Shown here: positions 23,601 to 34,305 of the stretch, piece after piece
How positions within the stretch are numbered: the stretch's first letter is position 1
Layout: each line of letters begins with the position of its first letter
Assembly: GCA_027605045.1 (NCBI GenBank)
Contig: JAQFWX010000025.1
Span: 124,001 to 188,000, forward strand
Direction: 5' to 3'
DNA: 64,000 bases
DNA from: Phallus indusiatus
Lineage: Eukaryota; Basidiomycota; Agaricomycetes; Phallales; Phallaceae
Program-made: the position numbers and the translations under genes
The notes under the pieces: model-generated
Told to the model about the DNA's origin: nothing
Seen by the model: the letters and a program-made list of their open reading frames with translations, nothing else
Database searches by the model: none

Positions 23601-23784
23601 TATAAAAGTTCGTACCTTTGCTTATTGCCTATTTGACAGGGGACTTCCTTTCAATTTTGTCTGAAATTGAACGTAATTATTTGTACGTCATAGACATTTT
23701 CCAAAGCTGAAACATCAGCTAAGCAAAAACTTGCGTAGATTGGATGACGATCAAGACGGTCCCGCAGGCGTAATAGGAGCCTAA
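20639..23784 (+). CDS. Zn2Cys6 fungal transcription factor
   Basis: DNA-binding regulator with a GAL4-type binuclear zinc cluster and a fungal-specific (Fungal_trans) middle region. It starts MPAARTKKEDARGLSPSSDE with a basic, acidic and Ser-rich leader. Exons 1-3 join as KSKRK-RQSQS-CDACRARKVRC, the middle piece being a 14-nt exon. The cluster runs CDACRARKVRC, then SCKHCISLGIPC, giving six cysteines, followed by KKRGPPNLYVF. A poly-Ala run and a long Ser/Pro-rich linker follow. The middle region includes IEDVAPRETILLIISLFFDFVYPLTPCIHKPSFM and, later, CEIRRRVFWLLFG, typical of Fungal_trans. The C-terminus needs a GTACCT donor near 23610 to reach HFPKLKHQLSKNLRRLDDDQ and a stop at 23782-23784. 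An in-frame ATG at 20474 lies in the leader and is not preferred. Target genes are unknown. Confidence 0.9.
20794..20807 (+). other. 14-nt micro-exon before the zinc cluster
   Basis: GAGACAATCACAAA lies between acceptor CGCAAAG and donor GTGAGG. It converts the exon 1 end KSKRK into KRQSQS-CDAC, the classic context before a zinc cluster. A single long intron from 20721 would also keep frame, as DENG-CDAC. Confidence 0.7.
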
Positions 23785-24122
23785 AGGGACGTATCGCGCG
23801 ATCGATGGACTTTATAGTTTTTCTTCTTCTCTCCTCCTCCTACTTTCTTTTATTAAAAAGAAAAAGAAAAGTCCGCTTTTTTTGGCTTCAGTGTCAGCTG
23901 AACTTTGCAGGTCAAATCGGATCGCGGGAGTTGTACATATCTGTTAGTAGGAGCTCGATTCCAATGGTTTTTTCTTTTTTCTTTCTATTTCCTTATTTTT
24001 TATTACTGTATCTTTTTGTATTTTTACTCTGGGGGGTAATCCACTTTAAATCACTAACATAATGAAAAATCATGTATACTATTATATGTTCGGCAAGCGC
24101 CGACGTCATCAATACAACGAGT
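23785..24122. other. Short intergenic region
   Basis: About 340 T-rich bases holding the 3' end of the Zn2Cys6 gene and the AOS1 promoter. No gene or clear site was recognised. Confidence 0.55.
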
Positions 24123-25562
24123 ATGTCGGACACGCAACCGACAACTACTTTGGCTAACGGTGTCGCACAAAACATTTCTGAAGGTATATAACGATCAAGT
24201 TTAGCTACCGAAATAAGTTCGTGAATAATCTCTGATTTTACTAGATGAAGCCGCGCTCTACGATCGGCAAATTCGATTATGGGGATTTGAGGCTCAACAA
24301 AAGTTAGTTCGCTATTTTCCAAACGATAGTCCTCATGTCAACTCAATCAATCCGAAATTAGAATGCGTAATGCTACGATTTGCATAATTAATCTACGTGG
24401 AATAGCCACCGAGGTTATCAAAAATATCGTTCTTGCTGGCATAGGTCGCCTTATCGTCATTGATCCCAGTAAAATCACCGAAGAGGACCTGGGTGCTGGA
24501 TTCTTTTTTCGCGAAAATGAGATAACACAATTGGTACGAATGATGACACCATAATCAGTCTCTACTTCTCTCAAAACGCTTCTCTATAATTCAAAAGCGT
24601 ATAGACGCTGCACGACCCCGAATTCAAGCCCTCAATCCTCTTGTTGCAGTTGAAACAATTACAGAACCTGATGATTGGGATACCTTAATGCAACGAATCG
24701 ATATACTTTGTCTTACAGATGGAACGCGACAAGATATTGTAAGTTGTTAACCTTTCAAGAATTCTGACTTAACAACGTTTCTCGTAGGCCCGATTTGATG
24801 ACCTTTGTCGGAAACACAATAAGGCCTTCTATGCTGGTGGCTCATATGGCCTGACAGGCTACATCTTCTGTGACCTTATCGTCCACGAGTACCTATCAAC
24901 GTAAGTAGCCGCCTTTTGAATGAACGTGTCGCGCAAATATCCTTACCTATATCATATTTATAGAGATCGATCTGCTGCAACGGACGCAGATCAGTCCAGA
25001 CCAAACAAACACCGCGTTGTGTATCCATCTCTGTCTGATGCTTTGAAACACGATTGGAAAAAACTAACTCCCAAACAAGCCAGACATCAAAACATTGCCC
25101 TAGTCTTATATATAATGAGTAGGTCTTGTCATATTGTTACCGCAACGCCAGATTTTTTGAGTCCCCCTTTTCTCGTCCAGCTTTATGGCAGTTTCAAATA
25201 CAACATAACGCGTTACCACATGACTCGAGTTCAGCTGATGATCTGGTGTCATTATCAAACTCGTTGGCTCAATCTATGAACATCGATTCACGAGTTTTGC
25301 AATCTAATCAGCAAGACCTATTACGGTAGGTGCTCCTGAGTTCACGTGCCCAAACAAGAACCATCTTAAGCTATTCTGTGATAGAACTATGGGTGCAATG
25401 GCCATTCATGAATTCTCTCCTGTCTGTGCTGTACTGGGCGGCTTTCTTGGACAGGATATCCTTAAAACACTAGGGGGCAAAGAACAACCTATCGCAAACC
25501 TGTTTGTTTTTGATGGTCGAACAGGCACCGGCAATACGTCTCGTCTGAACATGCCAGCGTGA
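24123..25562 (+). CDS. AOS1: SUMO-activating enzyme E1 subunit 1 (Aos1/Sae1)
   Basis: Non-catalytic half of the heterodimeric SUMO E1 (with Uba2), which adenylates SUMO in the nucleus. It starts MSDTQPTTTLANGVAQNISE. DEAALYDRQIRLWGFEAQQK is the hallmark N-terminal motif. It continues MRNATICIINLRGIATEVIK, NIVLAGIGRLIVIDPSKITE, EDLGAGFFF, LRIDAARPRIQALNP, FDDLCRKHNKAFYAGGSYGL, TGYIFCDLIVHEY, then LWQFQ. The C-terminal part is MGAMAIHEFSPVCAVLGGFLGQ, then DILKTLGGKEQPIANLFVFD. As expected for Aos1, it lacks the catalytic-cysteine domain of Uba2. There are about seven short introns. The stop is 120 bases from the stop of the convergent ULP2-type gene. Confidence 0.93.
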
Positions 25563-25682
25563 CAAGTCGAAACAAAATTGATTTTGAAAAGCGTGCCAAG
25601 AAAATATATTATTGCAATTCATAATACAATGTGTAATAATACGAGCTAAAGTGTAAGACGAATAAAAAATGAGAGTCATTTG

Positions 25683-28600
25683 CTAGCGTAGTCGCTGTAC
25701 CTTCTGTTTACTTGGTTTACTTGTGCTTGGCGCAGCTGTAACCTCCAGTACTTCTATATCAGAATCTTCATCACGCTCTTTCGACGGACCGGACGGCTGA
25801 GTTTCCTCTTTGCCCTTTCCCTTGTCTTCCGGTTTACGAATTTGTTTCCAGTCGGCAGATAAGGTAAGAACCTTCTCTTTCAGAGCCTGACGCTTTCCAG
25901 CCACCTCCGCAGCATTCCACAATTGCTCACGCTCCGATTTGATAACAGTCCAAGACTTTTTGGGAGTTTTGCTCTTTGACGTCTGAATGTGTCAGGGGGG
26001 AAAAACATTAAAGTATTTGAGAAATCTTACTAGAATCTGTTTGATAAATCGCTCCGGATCCGACATGAATTGCTCCACAAAATGCAACAGGTATACGCCA
26101 CAATCGCAAGAGTTCGGCTGCGTGGGGACCTAAACAGAATTGAGGAGCGTGAATCAATTGAATCGTGATAGATAAAAAAGGAATCATACTAAGGCTTGCG
26201 CAGTGTGGGCATTAAGCGACACTGTAAAATCCTTCTTATCTTTTGCCTCCATGCGAAGATAGGAGTTTAACGTTTTGAGGACATGAGGATGCCGAGATCC
26301 TAAGGAATCAAAAGTAAAGATATGGGGTCTAAACGATAGTGTGAATAGGACAGTAGATCAATAAAGATGAGATGACATACTCGTCTGGTAAAGTCGGTTC
26401 TGTTGTGATATCTACGACGGGGTCATCAACATCCATGGAATCTGGCAGGTCTGAAATAATATCGATAGGATCGGGTGGTGAGACCGACCTAGTTATGGAG
26501 CGGGCCGGGGGTGAGCCTCCCCGGGACAGTGTAGGTGAGGTGGGTGTAGAATTGGAGCTCGGTTCTAAGTTGGTATTTTCGTCGTTCGCAGGAACCTCAT
26601 CTTTCAAAATTACAGCCTCATCTTTCTCTTGAACAACCGGATGGGGATCAGGAATTGGTAAAGGATCCGTATCATTTGGCGAAGTCGTTTTGATTTCCTC
26701 GTTTTGAAGTATCCTCCCCGGATGGCATATTATGGCCAAATACCAATGTAAGCTGATAAACATGAATCAGATGGATGGAGGATTTGAATTGAGCTTGACG
26801 TACTTTTCATTAATAGGTACAATAATATATTTTTTCTTGAAAATATCGACTCTAGACGTCCATTTGCGTACATTTTGATATCCTTCCTCGAGACTGAAAA
26901 AATGAATTCAGTCAATGAACAAACATAGAGAATCTCAACATACTTCTTTTGATGCAGCTGTGTATAAAAAAAAGAGCTAAATACATGAACTTGATCAGCA
27001 AGTTCAGATTCCCGACTCCGAAAATCATTCAACCACAGCCTAAATTGGGAGTAAGCTTATGAACACCTATCATTGCAAATAACATACTTTAGCCCGAATT
27101 CTATTAAAGTATCATTGAGAAACTCCCCAGGCTCTAAACGCCTGAGGTCTCCATAAGTGATATTAAGCGCCCCGGTGCCAGATGGCGGGTATACGAGAAT
27201 ACTGGATGCAATAAGCGAAGCAAGGATGGCAAAAAAAGGAAATTCTCGTACAGTTCTTCATGAGATGGTGATGGTGACTTGCGGAAATTGGGGGCGTCGT
27301 TAAATGGTGTTCCAGCTCCACGAGACGATAGTCTCGTCGAAGGCCGTCTAGACAGTTTCAGTAAGCAAAAAAAGTATGTGATTGCTGGAGCACACACTGA
27401 ATAGGTATAGGTCTTGGTTTCGCTCTCTTCATCGGAGAAATTATTGAGATCGGAGAGCTGTGAACTGAGTTGGCCGGTTCTGAAAGAGTAGCCCAAATCT
27501 TAGCTATGTCTCCCTTGCTAGAAGCAGCTCTCAGCATAATTGAAATACTTAAAAACAAGATATTTGACTCACTTTAGCAGTTCCTTGTCACATCCTTCAC
27601 TGATTTTTAAGATAAATTCCCAAGCGGAATGAAGCCGATCACGATCATGTCCAAGCGGCTGAAGTTTCAGTCCGAGTTTTATCCCATCTGCTCAAAAGAT
27701 TAGAAAGTTAAAACAACAGCCTATGCATAGAATCCAACCATCGCCGACATTTGGCTTGGTCTGTTCCGAAAACAACCGGAAGATGACCATACAAGTGGAC
27801 TTGAATTCCAAGGGCTCAGAAGGACGCTGTAAACCACATTATTTCATAAGACCAAAGATTTTTTCTTCGACAACACTAACCTGTACTTGTTCGAGTAAAG
27901 AACGAGGAAATCGATGAATCACGGATTCTTTATCGAAAATAGATATGGCGCTCTCAGAAAAGCAGACTGAAAGCGGGTTCTCGTCCGTTGTCGTGTAAGC
28001 TTTTTCGCGGTAGACATACTCGGCAAGAGGAACCGTGACGCTCTTAGCCTTTCCGAGTTCCTTTCTAAAAAACTTGGTAGTAGAAGTTCCGGGATCAGGC
28101 TTGGAGGGTGGTTTCGGAACCGCTGAGGGACCTCCAACTGAAGTTCTTCTCAATTCTTCGGGATTCTAGAAATAAAGCTTTTCTTCAATAATTTAAGTAA
28201 AAATTCAGATACATCGTTGCAAACCCTAGCCTTAGTTTTCATCTTCTGAATGATTTTCAGTTTCTCCAAGTCCACATGAGGAGGTTCACTTGTCCCTGCT
28301 CGGGATTCAAAATTTTCGACAGTATTCCTAACAATGCCCCTAGGAACGTTGATGTTTCTGGAAAGTGTCGAGGTCCCATTTTCGCGCGGACGAGTCGAGG
28401 TAACATCCTTTAGACTCAAATTGTCGAAATCGTCTGTGTTGTCAATATTCCCATATCGCTCCATGAGAAGTTGGGTATGCGGTGCTTCCGAATAAACGGA
28501 CTTTCCTTTCCTTTTGAGTTTGTACTATAGGAAACATTTTGGTCCGTCCGTCCGTTAGTTACAGGGGAATGGACAGGAGAGTCTGGACGGGAACGGTCGT

Positions 28601-29562
28601 ATGTGAATTCGGAAACGGAAGGTGAACGTGTCCGAGGATGCCTTGACCGTAGACCGATATCATCAGATGATACAGTGGGAGTTAATGGGCTTCCGATTGT
28701 TGTGGCTGAAACAGGTTTGGCAGGTACAGGTTCCCCAATGTCTTCTTCCTCAACAAGATCGATGACAGGCGAACGGGCTTGCATGAAGCTGTCGGATACT
28801 CTCGACTGACCATTGGTGAGACGCGAACGACCGGTAAGGGTGCTCGAAAAGGAACTGCCCCCTACGTCGGTTTTGCGCCTTTTGGGGGGACGATCGCTGT
28901 GTAAGTCAATCTTCTTCCTGTCATTGTCCTTGAAAGGATCATGTCTATCTGAAGGGAAATGTCGAGAGGGAACAACTGTTGAGGCATTTGGATTGGAACG
29001 ACTGCTGCTGCCGCCGGTATAAGCTGGGGGAACAACAGATGACGAAGGACCTTTTTTGCTACGAAGATTATCGAACTTAACGCTGTACGGATTCCTACAT
29101 CGTTGATTGTCCTACAAAAATCTCCTTAGACTTGTGATATAATAATTGAAAAAAAAAGGGAGCATAATACCTTTAAGTTGTCATTGCTGGGTACTGGTAT
29201 CGGCTGCGGGGAATGCTTCCACTTTGCCTGCGATGGACCCTCAAGGGTGACTCTATATGTATTGATGGGTCTCTAGGCAAATTGCTACAGTTTTGTTATA
29301 CTTACTTGTCATCGGGACGTTTAACTGCCGGCAAACCGTGAATTTGTTTCATATGGATTGTATCTGCTTGTGTAGCGGTGAACATCGAGTAAAGAGAGCA
29401 TCCAGTTAAATGAGACGGAAGGGAACGCAAAACAAGGGGCCCAGGAATGTCCGAAAGGTGCGTGTTCGACACTCTATTTTGTTGTCTGGTTCGTGGCAGT
29501 CCGAGCCACTTCAACTTGCCTCTGGCAGGGCTGTGACGAACACACTGTGACCGACATCCCAA
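25683..29562 (-). CDS. ULP2: Ulp2/SENP6-7-type SUMO protease (peptidase C48)
   Basis: Removes SUMO, mainly poly-SUMO chains, from nuclear proteins. A long disordered Ser/Pro-rich N-terminal part carries a basic patch (PPKRRKT) and an acidic stretch (SPVIDLVEEEDIGE) that looks like a SUMO-interacting motif. Near 28150-27840 a PH-like region precedes the catalytic domain. The catalytic core is interrupted by introns: VYPPSGTGALNITYGDLRRL, EPGEFLNDTLIEFGLK, ADQVHVFSSFFYTQL, HWYLAIICHP (catalytic His), PHIFTFDSLGSRHPHVL (catalytic Asp) and PTQPNSCDCGVYLLHF (catalytic Cys in DCG). A low-complexity acidic insertion (about 26740-26390) splits His from Asp, as in the Ulp2/SENP6-7 branch. The C-terminal tail is basic/acidic. 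The 5' end is uncertain: the frame opens at 29562, but an internal ATG near 29385 is also plausible. Confidence 0.88.
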
Positions 29563-29825
29563 CGCAATCCGGACTAGTTTTGTTTTTTAGAAGGTGCTGG
29601 ACAGATCCAAAAAACGAGAAAAAAAAGGACCACTGTTGTCCACATCTTTGTTTTTAATAATGAAATAAATAATCCGAATTACAATGTGTATGTGCTATAC
29701 TTCTACAGATGGGCAAATGCGAAGATCATCAATGGCACAGATCCAAATCATCAACAGTCCTTTCATGTCTTGTTCAAAATGATATTGTCCACGATGGTTT
29801 TTCAACTCAGAATTCATTAAAATCG

Positions 29826-32035
29826 TTAACAGCCGTCAAGTAAGCTATTTCGTGGAAAGTCGTAACCCGCCTGGGACCATGTCGTCAAATTAGGATCCAT
29901 GTATGCATTAAGGTGACTGGGGACGTAAAAGAGTTAAAAAAAGCCAAATAAAACGACTGTGTGATACAACTCACTTCTGAATATAGTCAGCGGTAGGGTG
30001 ATCTCGGGGGTCGCATCCAACGTTGTTTACACCTTCCCGTTGGTATACGCGTACGTAGTCGATAAACAAAAAAGCAGGAAACTTCAAATGCGCCCAGTCT
30101 TGAGGCTGGAAGGAAGGAGACATGGCAAAATTAAGAATTATATACTTGAATATGCAGTCAGTATCTTTTTGACTAATAAGAATGTTCTGAGAGAATAGGT
30201 CATACCATTGGTTCTTCTGATACAAGACGGGCAGATATTTGTGCATTCTCATCTGGTCCTATAGCAGCCGCGTTCATCGTCCACATAGCAGTGCCATTTT
30301 GGAGCCAGGTAATATATCCTTCCTCTCTATTTTTTGGATTTGACCACCATTCAACTCCAAACGTCTGGAAGTTGGTTCCATTGTAAACATCCGTCGGAAT
30401 TGCACTAAGACCGCTAACTGCTTGCTGGAAGGCACCTCCTTTGTAGGAGTTGAATTGCGTGATTGTGGAATTATATATGATCGCAGCGTCATTGCTGGTG
30501 TTAAATTGGTATCCTGCGTTGTACGGAGCGGTTTGACATGACTGAGAAGCTTGGCCAATTCCTAAAGCCACATCGATTTGGGCCTCGATTAGATCGATTT
30601 CTGGAGCACTTCTTCCGGTTGAAGTCGTAGGTCCAGGATGATCCATGCCAGGGCAAGTACATGAAGATAACTTCTGCCCCGGAAGCATTGACAAAGGGGC
30701 ACCATTAATACCAGAAGTAAGTGCGGCCTTTGGCCCAGTGCCTTGAGCATTTAATTGTCCTGGAAATGTCCCTAAATCGCAACTATCATATGAATAAGGC
30801 CATGTTCCTATAAGCAGTTAGTGTTCGTATCAGATGTTGGGGACAGTGAACTTTAAAATTTACCTTCGGTTGATGCGCCGTAGCCCGCTCTACCCAAATT
30901 GCCTAGCATCCAAGCACCCGGCCAAAACCTAAAACCAGGATTTAAAAAAAGCAAGAAAAAAACCGAATGACACACACCCTTGAGTCCGCGAGTCACCCGG
31001 CAAGCTCATTGAGACTTCGATGATGCCAGTCGTGAAACAAAATTTATTCCAAGACTGTAGCATCGCAGATCTGAAATTGAGGTTGTGAATTTCAATCTCG
31101 TTCATTTCGATGACTAGTTTGCCATTTGCAGTGGTAGCAGCTGCGGGGTCATACCATTCGATGTCGCCAGTTGGCCAATAGTTCAAATCGACGGCTTCCC
31201 AGTAGGGATCATCACCGGGGTAGAACGACCTGCCATCAACTGAGAACTCATCCGAAAAAACCAGATTATATTGCAATCCATCAGTGGGACCAGTCATTGT
31301 ATACGCCTCTTGGGGCGTTGTGGAATCAATAAGACCACTGATTCCAGGTAAGTCGGGTACTTGCCCGGAACCATTTGCACCACCGAGATTGAAACCAAAG
31401 TTTTTCGGTTTACTCCTGAGATAAAACAAGGCAATGGGATATCCGGCAAATAATGTCACCAAGCCGACAACGATAATAAATATGGCACCTAAGTTCAAGA
31501 CACCGCGGAAACTACAAATACCGCCACGACGATCGAGCTTCGACCCTGGTTCAATAGTGTGCAATTCATCGTCAAGATCCTTGACGTCCCACTCATACGC
31601 TGGGACCGTCGCTGTTGACGGACGGGTAGGATTGAGCTCATCTGTTTCTAGATCCTCATCATCTGAATACGACTCGCGGGGGTTACCAGGTACTCCGGAA
31701 GGAATATAATTTTGCGGACGCTATGCAGAGGTTTAGCATAAAACGAAAGGACGAAAAAAAAGCCTGCTGACAGCATAAGGACCATAGCCACCACCTAGAG
31801 CACCTTGAGCAACACCTCGTGTAGTCTCTTGGCCATAGGTAGGACTAACCGCTGGCTGCTGGTAAGGCTGCTGGTAAGGTGTATTTGAAGGTCGACGAGT
31901 GTGTCTAGCAGGTGACGGCTCGACAGGAGGCGTAAATGCTCTTGACGAGGACTGACGACGAGGAGGAGTAGAACGTGTAGGAACAGTTGTGTATGCTGGG
32001 ACGGGGACTCGGGAGCCTCTCGTCAATCGGGACAT
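29826..32035 (-). CDS. SKN1/KRE6-family beta-1,6-glucan synthesis protein, copy A
   Basis: Type II membrane protein with a GH16-like lumenal domain, required for beta-1,6-glucan assembly in fungal walls (ER/Golgi). The N-terminus (MSRLTRGSRVPVPAYTTVP) is a disordered cytosolic tail with a YQQP repeat. The membrane segment is LGAIFIIVVGLVTLFAGYPI. The lumenal domain reads FGFNLGGANGSGQVPDLPG, LVFSDEFSVDGRSFYPGDDP, YWEAVDLNYWPTGDIEWYDP and LQSWNKFCFTTGIIE; APEIDLIEAQID contains the ExDxxE-type GH16 acidic motif. It ends FLFIDYVRVYQ, CDPRDHPTADYIQK and LTTWSQAGYDFP, with the stop at 29826-29828. Extra introns split the middle of the domain, unlike the paralogue at 48750-50870. The start at 32035 is the first in-frame ATG. 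Confidence 0.9.
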
Positions 32036-32669
32036 GGAAGGAGTAAAGGAGTAAAGAAGAGAGCAATGCGATGATCTCAGACAAAGTCACTGACAATGGC
32101 CGCTCCAAAAAAACACAGGCATACGGGTCTCGGGCACGTGACCTGAAACAGCAGCCAGGAATAAGAATTGTGCTTAAGCGCCGGCTCCGTTTGGCTATAA
32201 GACCGTGATCAGAGACGTTGACTGTCGTACTAAGGCTCAATATCGGAAAGTAAGGCGGGGTGCCATTATTTTTCAATAGTTTAATGTGCAAAATTTCAAA
32301 AAGATTAAGCAGGGACTGTGTAACGTAAAAGAGAATTGGATTTATCAAACACGCTGCTCCCTGCAGGCTTGTTTCTTCTTTCGCCGCTATTGGCTGGGTG
32401 CTATTAGGTGCTATTTTTACGAGGCTCCTATTAATATTTCTTGGGAGTCGAACGCACTGGCCAGGAATTTTTTTGCTTTGTTGTATTACATTATGCGAGT
32501 ACATACATATTTCATAAAGAAGGTCACAAATAGAACTTGACGTCAAATGATTGAGGGAAATTCCAAGAAAAAAAAGGGAAACACTGAAAGAAAGTCAAAA
32601 GGGTTCACAATCATCGCCACGCTCCCCATCCTCCCGCGTCAGTCTCTGGACATACGTCTATTGACTCAA
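32036..32669. other. Intergenic region (KRE6 copy A promoter, GH16 3' end)
   Basis: About 630 bases. A minus-strand open frame (31905-32546) crosses it and the first KRE6 exon in another frame, with no recognisable domain. No repeat or RNA gene was seen. Confidence 0.55.
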
Positions 32670-33984
32670 TTATTGATAAGTTGCGACGTGGTTAATTTTC
32701 CACTCCGCATTGGTTTTAAAATTGTTCGGATCAGCAACATGCTCAGCACACGTTGCGGGGCATCCACTTGAAGGGTACACACTTCCCGCAAAGTCACTGA
32801 GAGCGCAAAAGTTAGTCAAAGTTCATATAAACAAGTCGGACACGTAAACGCACCCGCAAAGGCTGGTATTAATAACGATGACATGGTCCTGGAAAAATTG
32901 ATTAACCGGGCAAGTGACGGTACTCCAGAATGCATTAGGAACTGGCCAGCCGACGGGATTAGGAGCAAAGGCAGTCAAATCCGGAGGGGTGTTCGATCGC
33001 GTAAAGTGCCATACACGGATGCCAATGCTATCCCACAGCATAGCAAAAACAGCCCCACCGTTATTCTCGATAGCCTGTCCGAACGAAGCAGGACTCGGAT
33101 CGAGAACCCCACAGCCAGAATTGGAATCAACCAACGCGTCACAATTCGTAGCTAAAACATTTCCGGTGAATGCCAACTCGTTGAATTGGGCGGGAGCTGC
33201 GGAAGTGTCGAGAGTGCATCCTGGAGCCGTGTGAAGAGTCATTTGATTTTGAGTGTCCAAATTAACTCCTTCAACAATATCAATTTCGCCATTCGTGGGC
33301 CAATTATCTTGCGTTACTGTCCAGAAAGCTGGCCAGAGTGAACAACCACCACTGCAATACACGGGTAAGTTTAACTCTCAAAAAAACGGAGATTATGAAG
33401 TTGACATACGGCATAGCGTTCACATCCAGAACAAAAAGACCTCCGTTGTAAACCTTTTTAGAAGAAATACGAACTCTAGATAAAGACCTCAGATCATTAG
33501 AAAGAAAAAAAAAAGAGCTGATTCCACATACGAGTTGCGAAAGCCACCGACGGGAAGACTAGTGTTTGAATCAACACCAATGTGAACCACGTTCTGTGAA
33601 TCCGTGTAGATCAAACCCGATGTTGCAGCCTCCTGTTGAGAGACATATTGCACCAAACCGTGCGTAGGATCAGATTGCGTAAAGAAATCGAAATTACTGA
33701 TAACAAAATAATCAGGTAAGTGAAGAGATACATGATGCATATACACCGGACGACGGAGAGACGCACTCAAAGAAACTTGTTCCAGCGAATTTGTCGACCA
33801 GTGTCATAGGACCAGTCGGTGAAGGGGGCGCGCTCCTTCTCGTAATATTGTGAGCACTATCAGCCGAACGATGGTGCTTGCGAGACCGTATGTGAGTGTG
33901 AGTTTGGTAGTTCTGGCCAGCCAGAACGTAAGATGCCAGAAGCGAGAGAGTGCACGCGAATTCGAGGGAGTGTATGAATTTCAT
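32670..33984 (-). CDS. Secreted GH16 endo-beta-1,3(4)-glucanase-like protein
   Basis: Family 16 glycoside hydrolase of the laminarinase/mixed-linkage glucanase type common in Agaricomycetes. The N-terminal signal peptide is MKFIHSLEFACTLSLLASYV, ending near LAG. After a basic linker (HTHIRSRKHHRS) come TLVDKFAGTSFFE, FDFFTQSDPTHGLVQYV and SGLIYTDSQNVVHIGVDS. Then CSLWPAFWTVTQDNWPTNGE leads into EIDIVEGVN, the catalytic motif E-I-D-I-V-E with nucleophile and acid/base. Paired cysteines (GCTLD, NCDALV, GCGVLD, GCPATC) suggest disulphides. It ends NAEWKINHVATYQ at 32670-32672. It acts outside the cell on beta-1,3/1,4-glucan, either in wall remodelling or nutrition. It lies upstream of KRE6 copy A on the same strand. 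Confidence 0.9.
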
Positions 33985-34305
33985 CGAGGTGAGTTAAGTT
34001 AGGAAAATAGATCAGTTCATCGGGTTTGTTATATAGTAACAACTTGGACAACATACCTGTGGACATGCTCGTTCTGCATTGTGGTCCGAATGTATTTTTG
34101 GCAACAAAGAAGATAATTGAAGCGATTAGACGCCGGGACGGGAGATCGTCCGCATTCCTTTTTATTTACTCTTCGCGGACAGCATTTGAACAACCTCCTT
34201 GTTTGCAGATTCTCTCTCTTTTTCAAAAAAAAAAGATTACAAGTAATTATAATTTCAAATAAAGATAGTACAATAAAAAATGTACTGTGAGATAAGGAAA
34301 AAATA
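33985..34305. other. Intergenic region (GH16 promoter, SMC6 3' end)
   Basis: About 320 bases with A-rich tracts. No gene recognised. Confidence 0.55.

Noticed and set aside
31905..32546. 213-codon minus-strand open frame
   Set aside because: It overlaps the first exon of KRE6 copy A in another frame and the promoter; no domain was seen.
29826..33984. GH16 gene as a broken piece of a KRE6 paralogue
   Set aside because: It has its own signal peptide, the EIDIVE catalytic motif, a complete C-terminus and cysteine pattern of a secreted glucanase, and lacks the KRE6 membrane segment.
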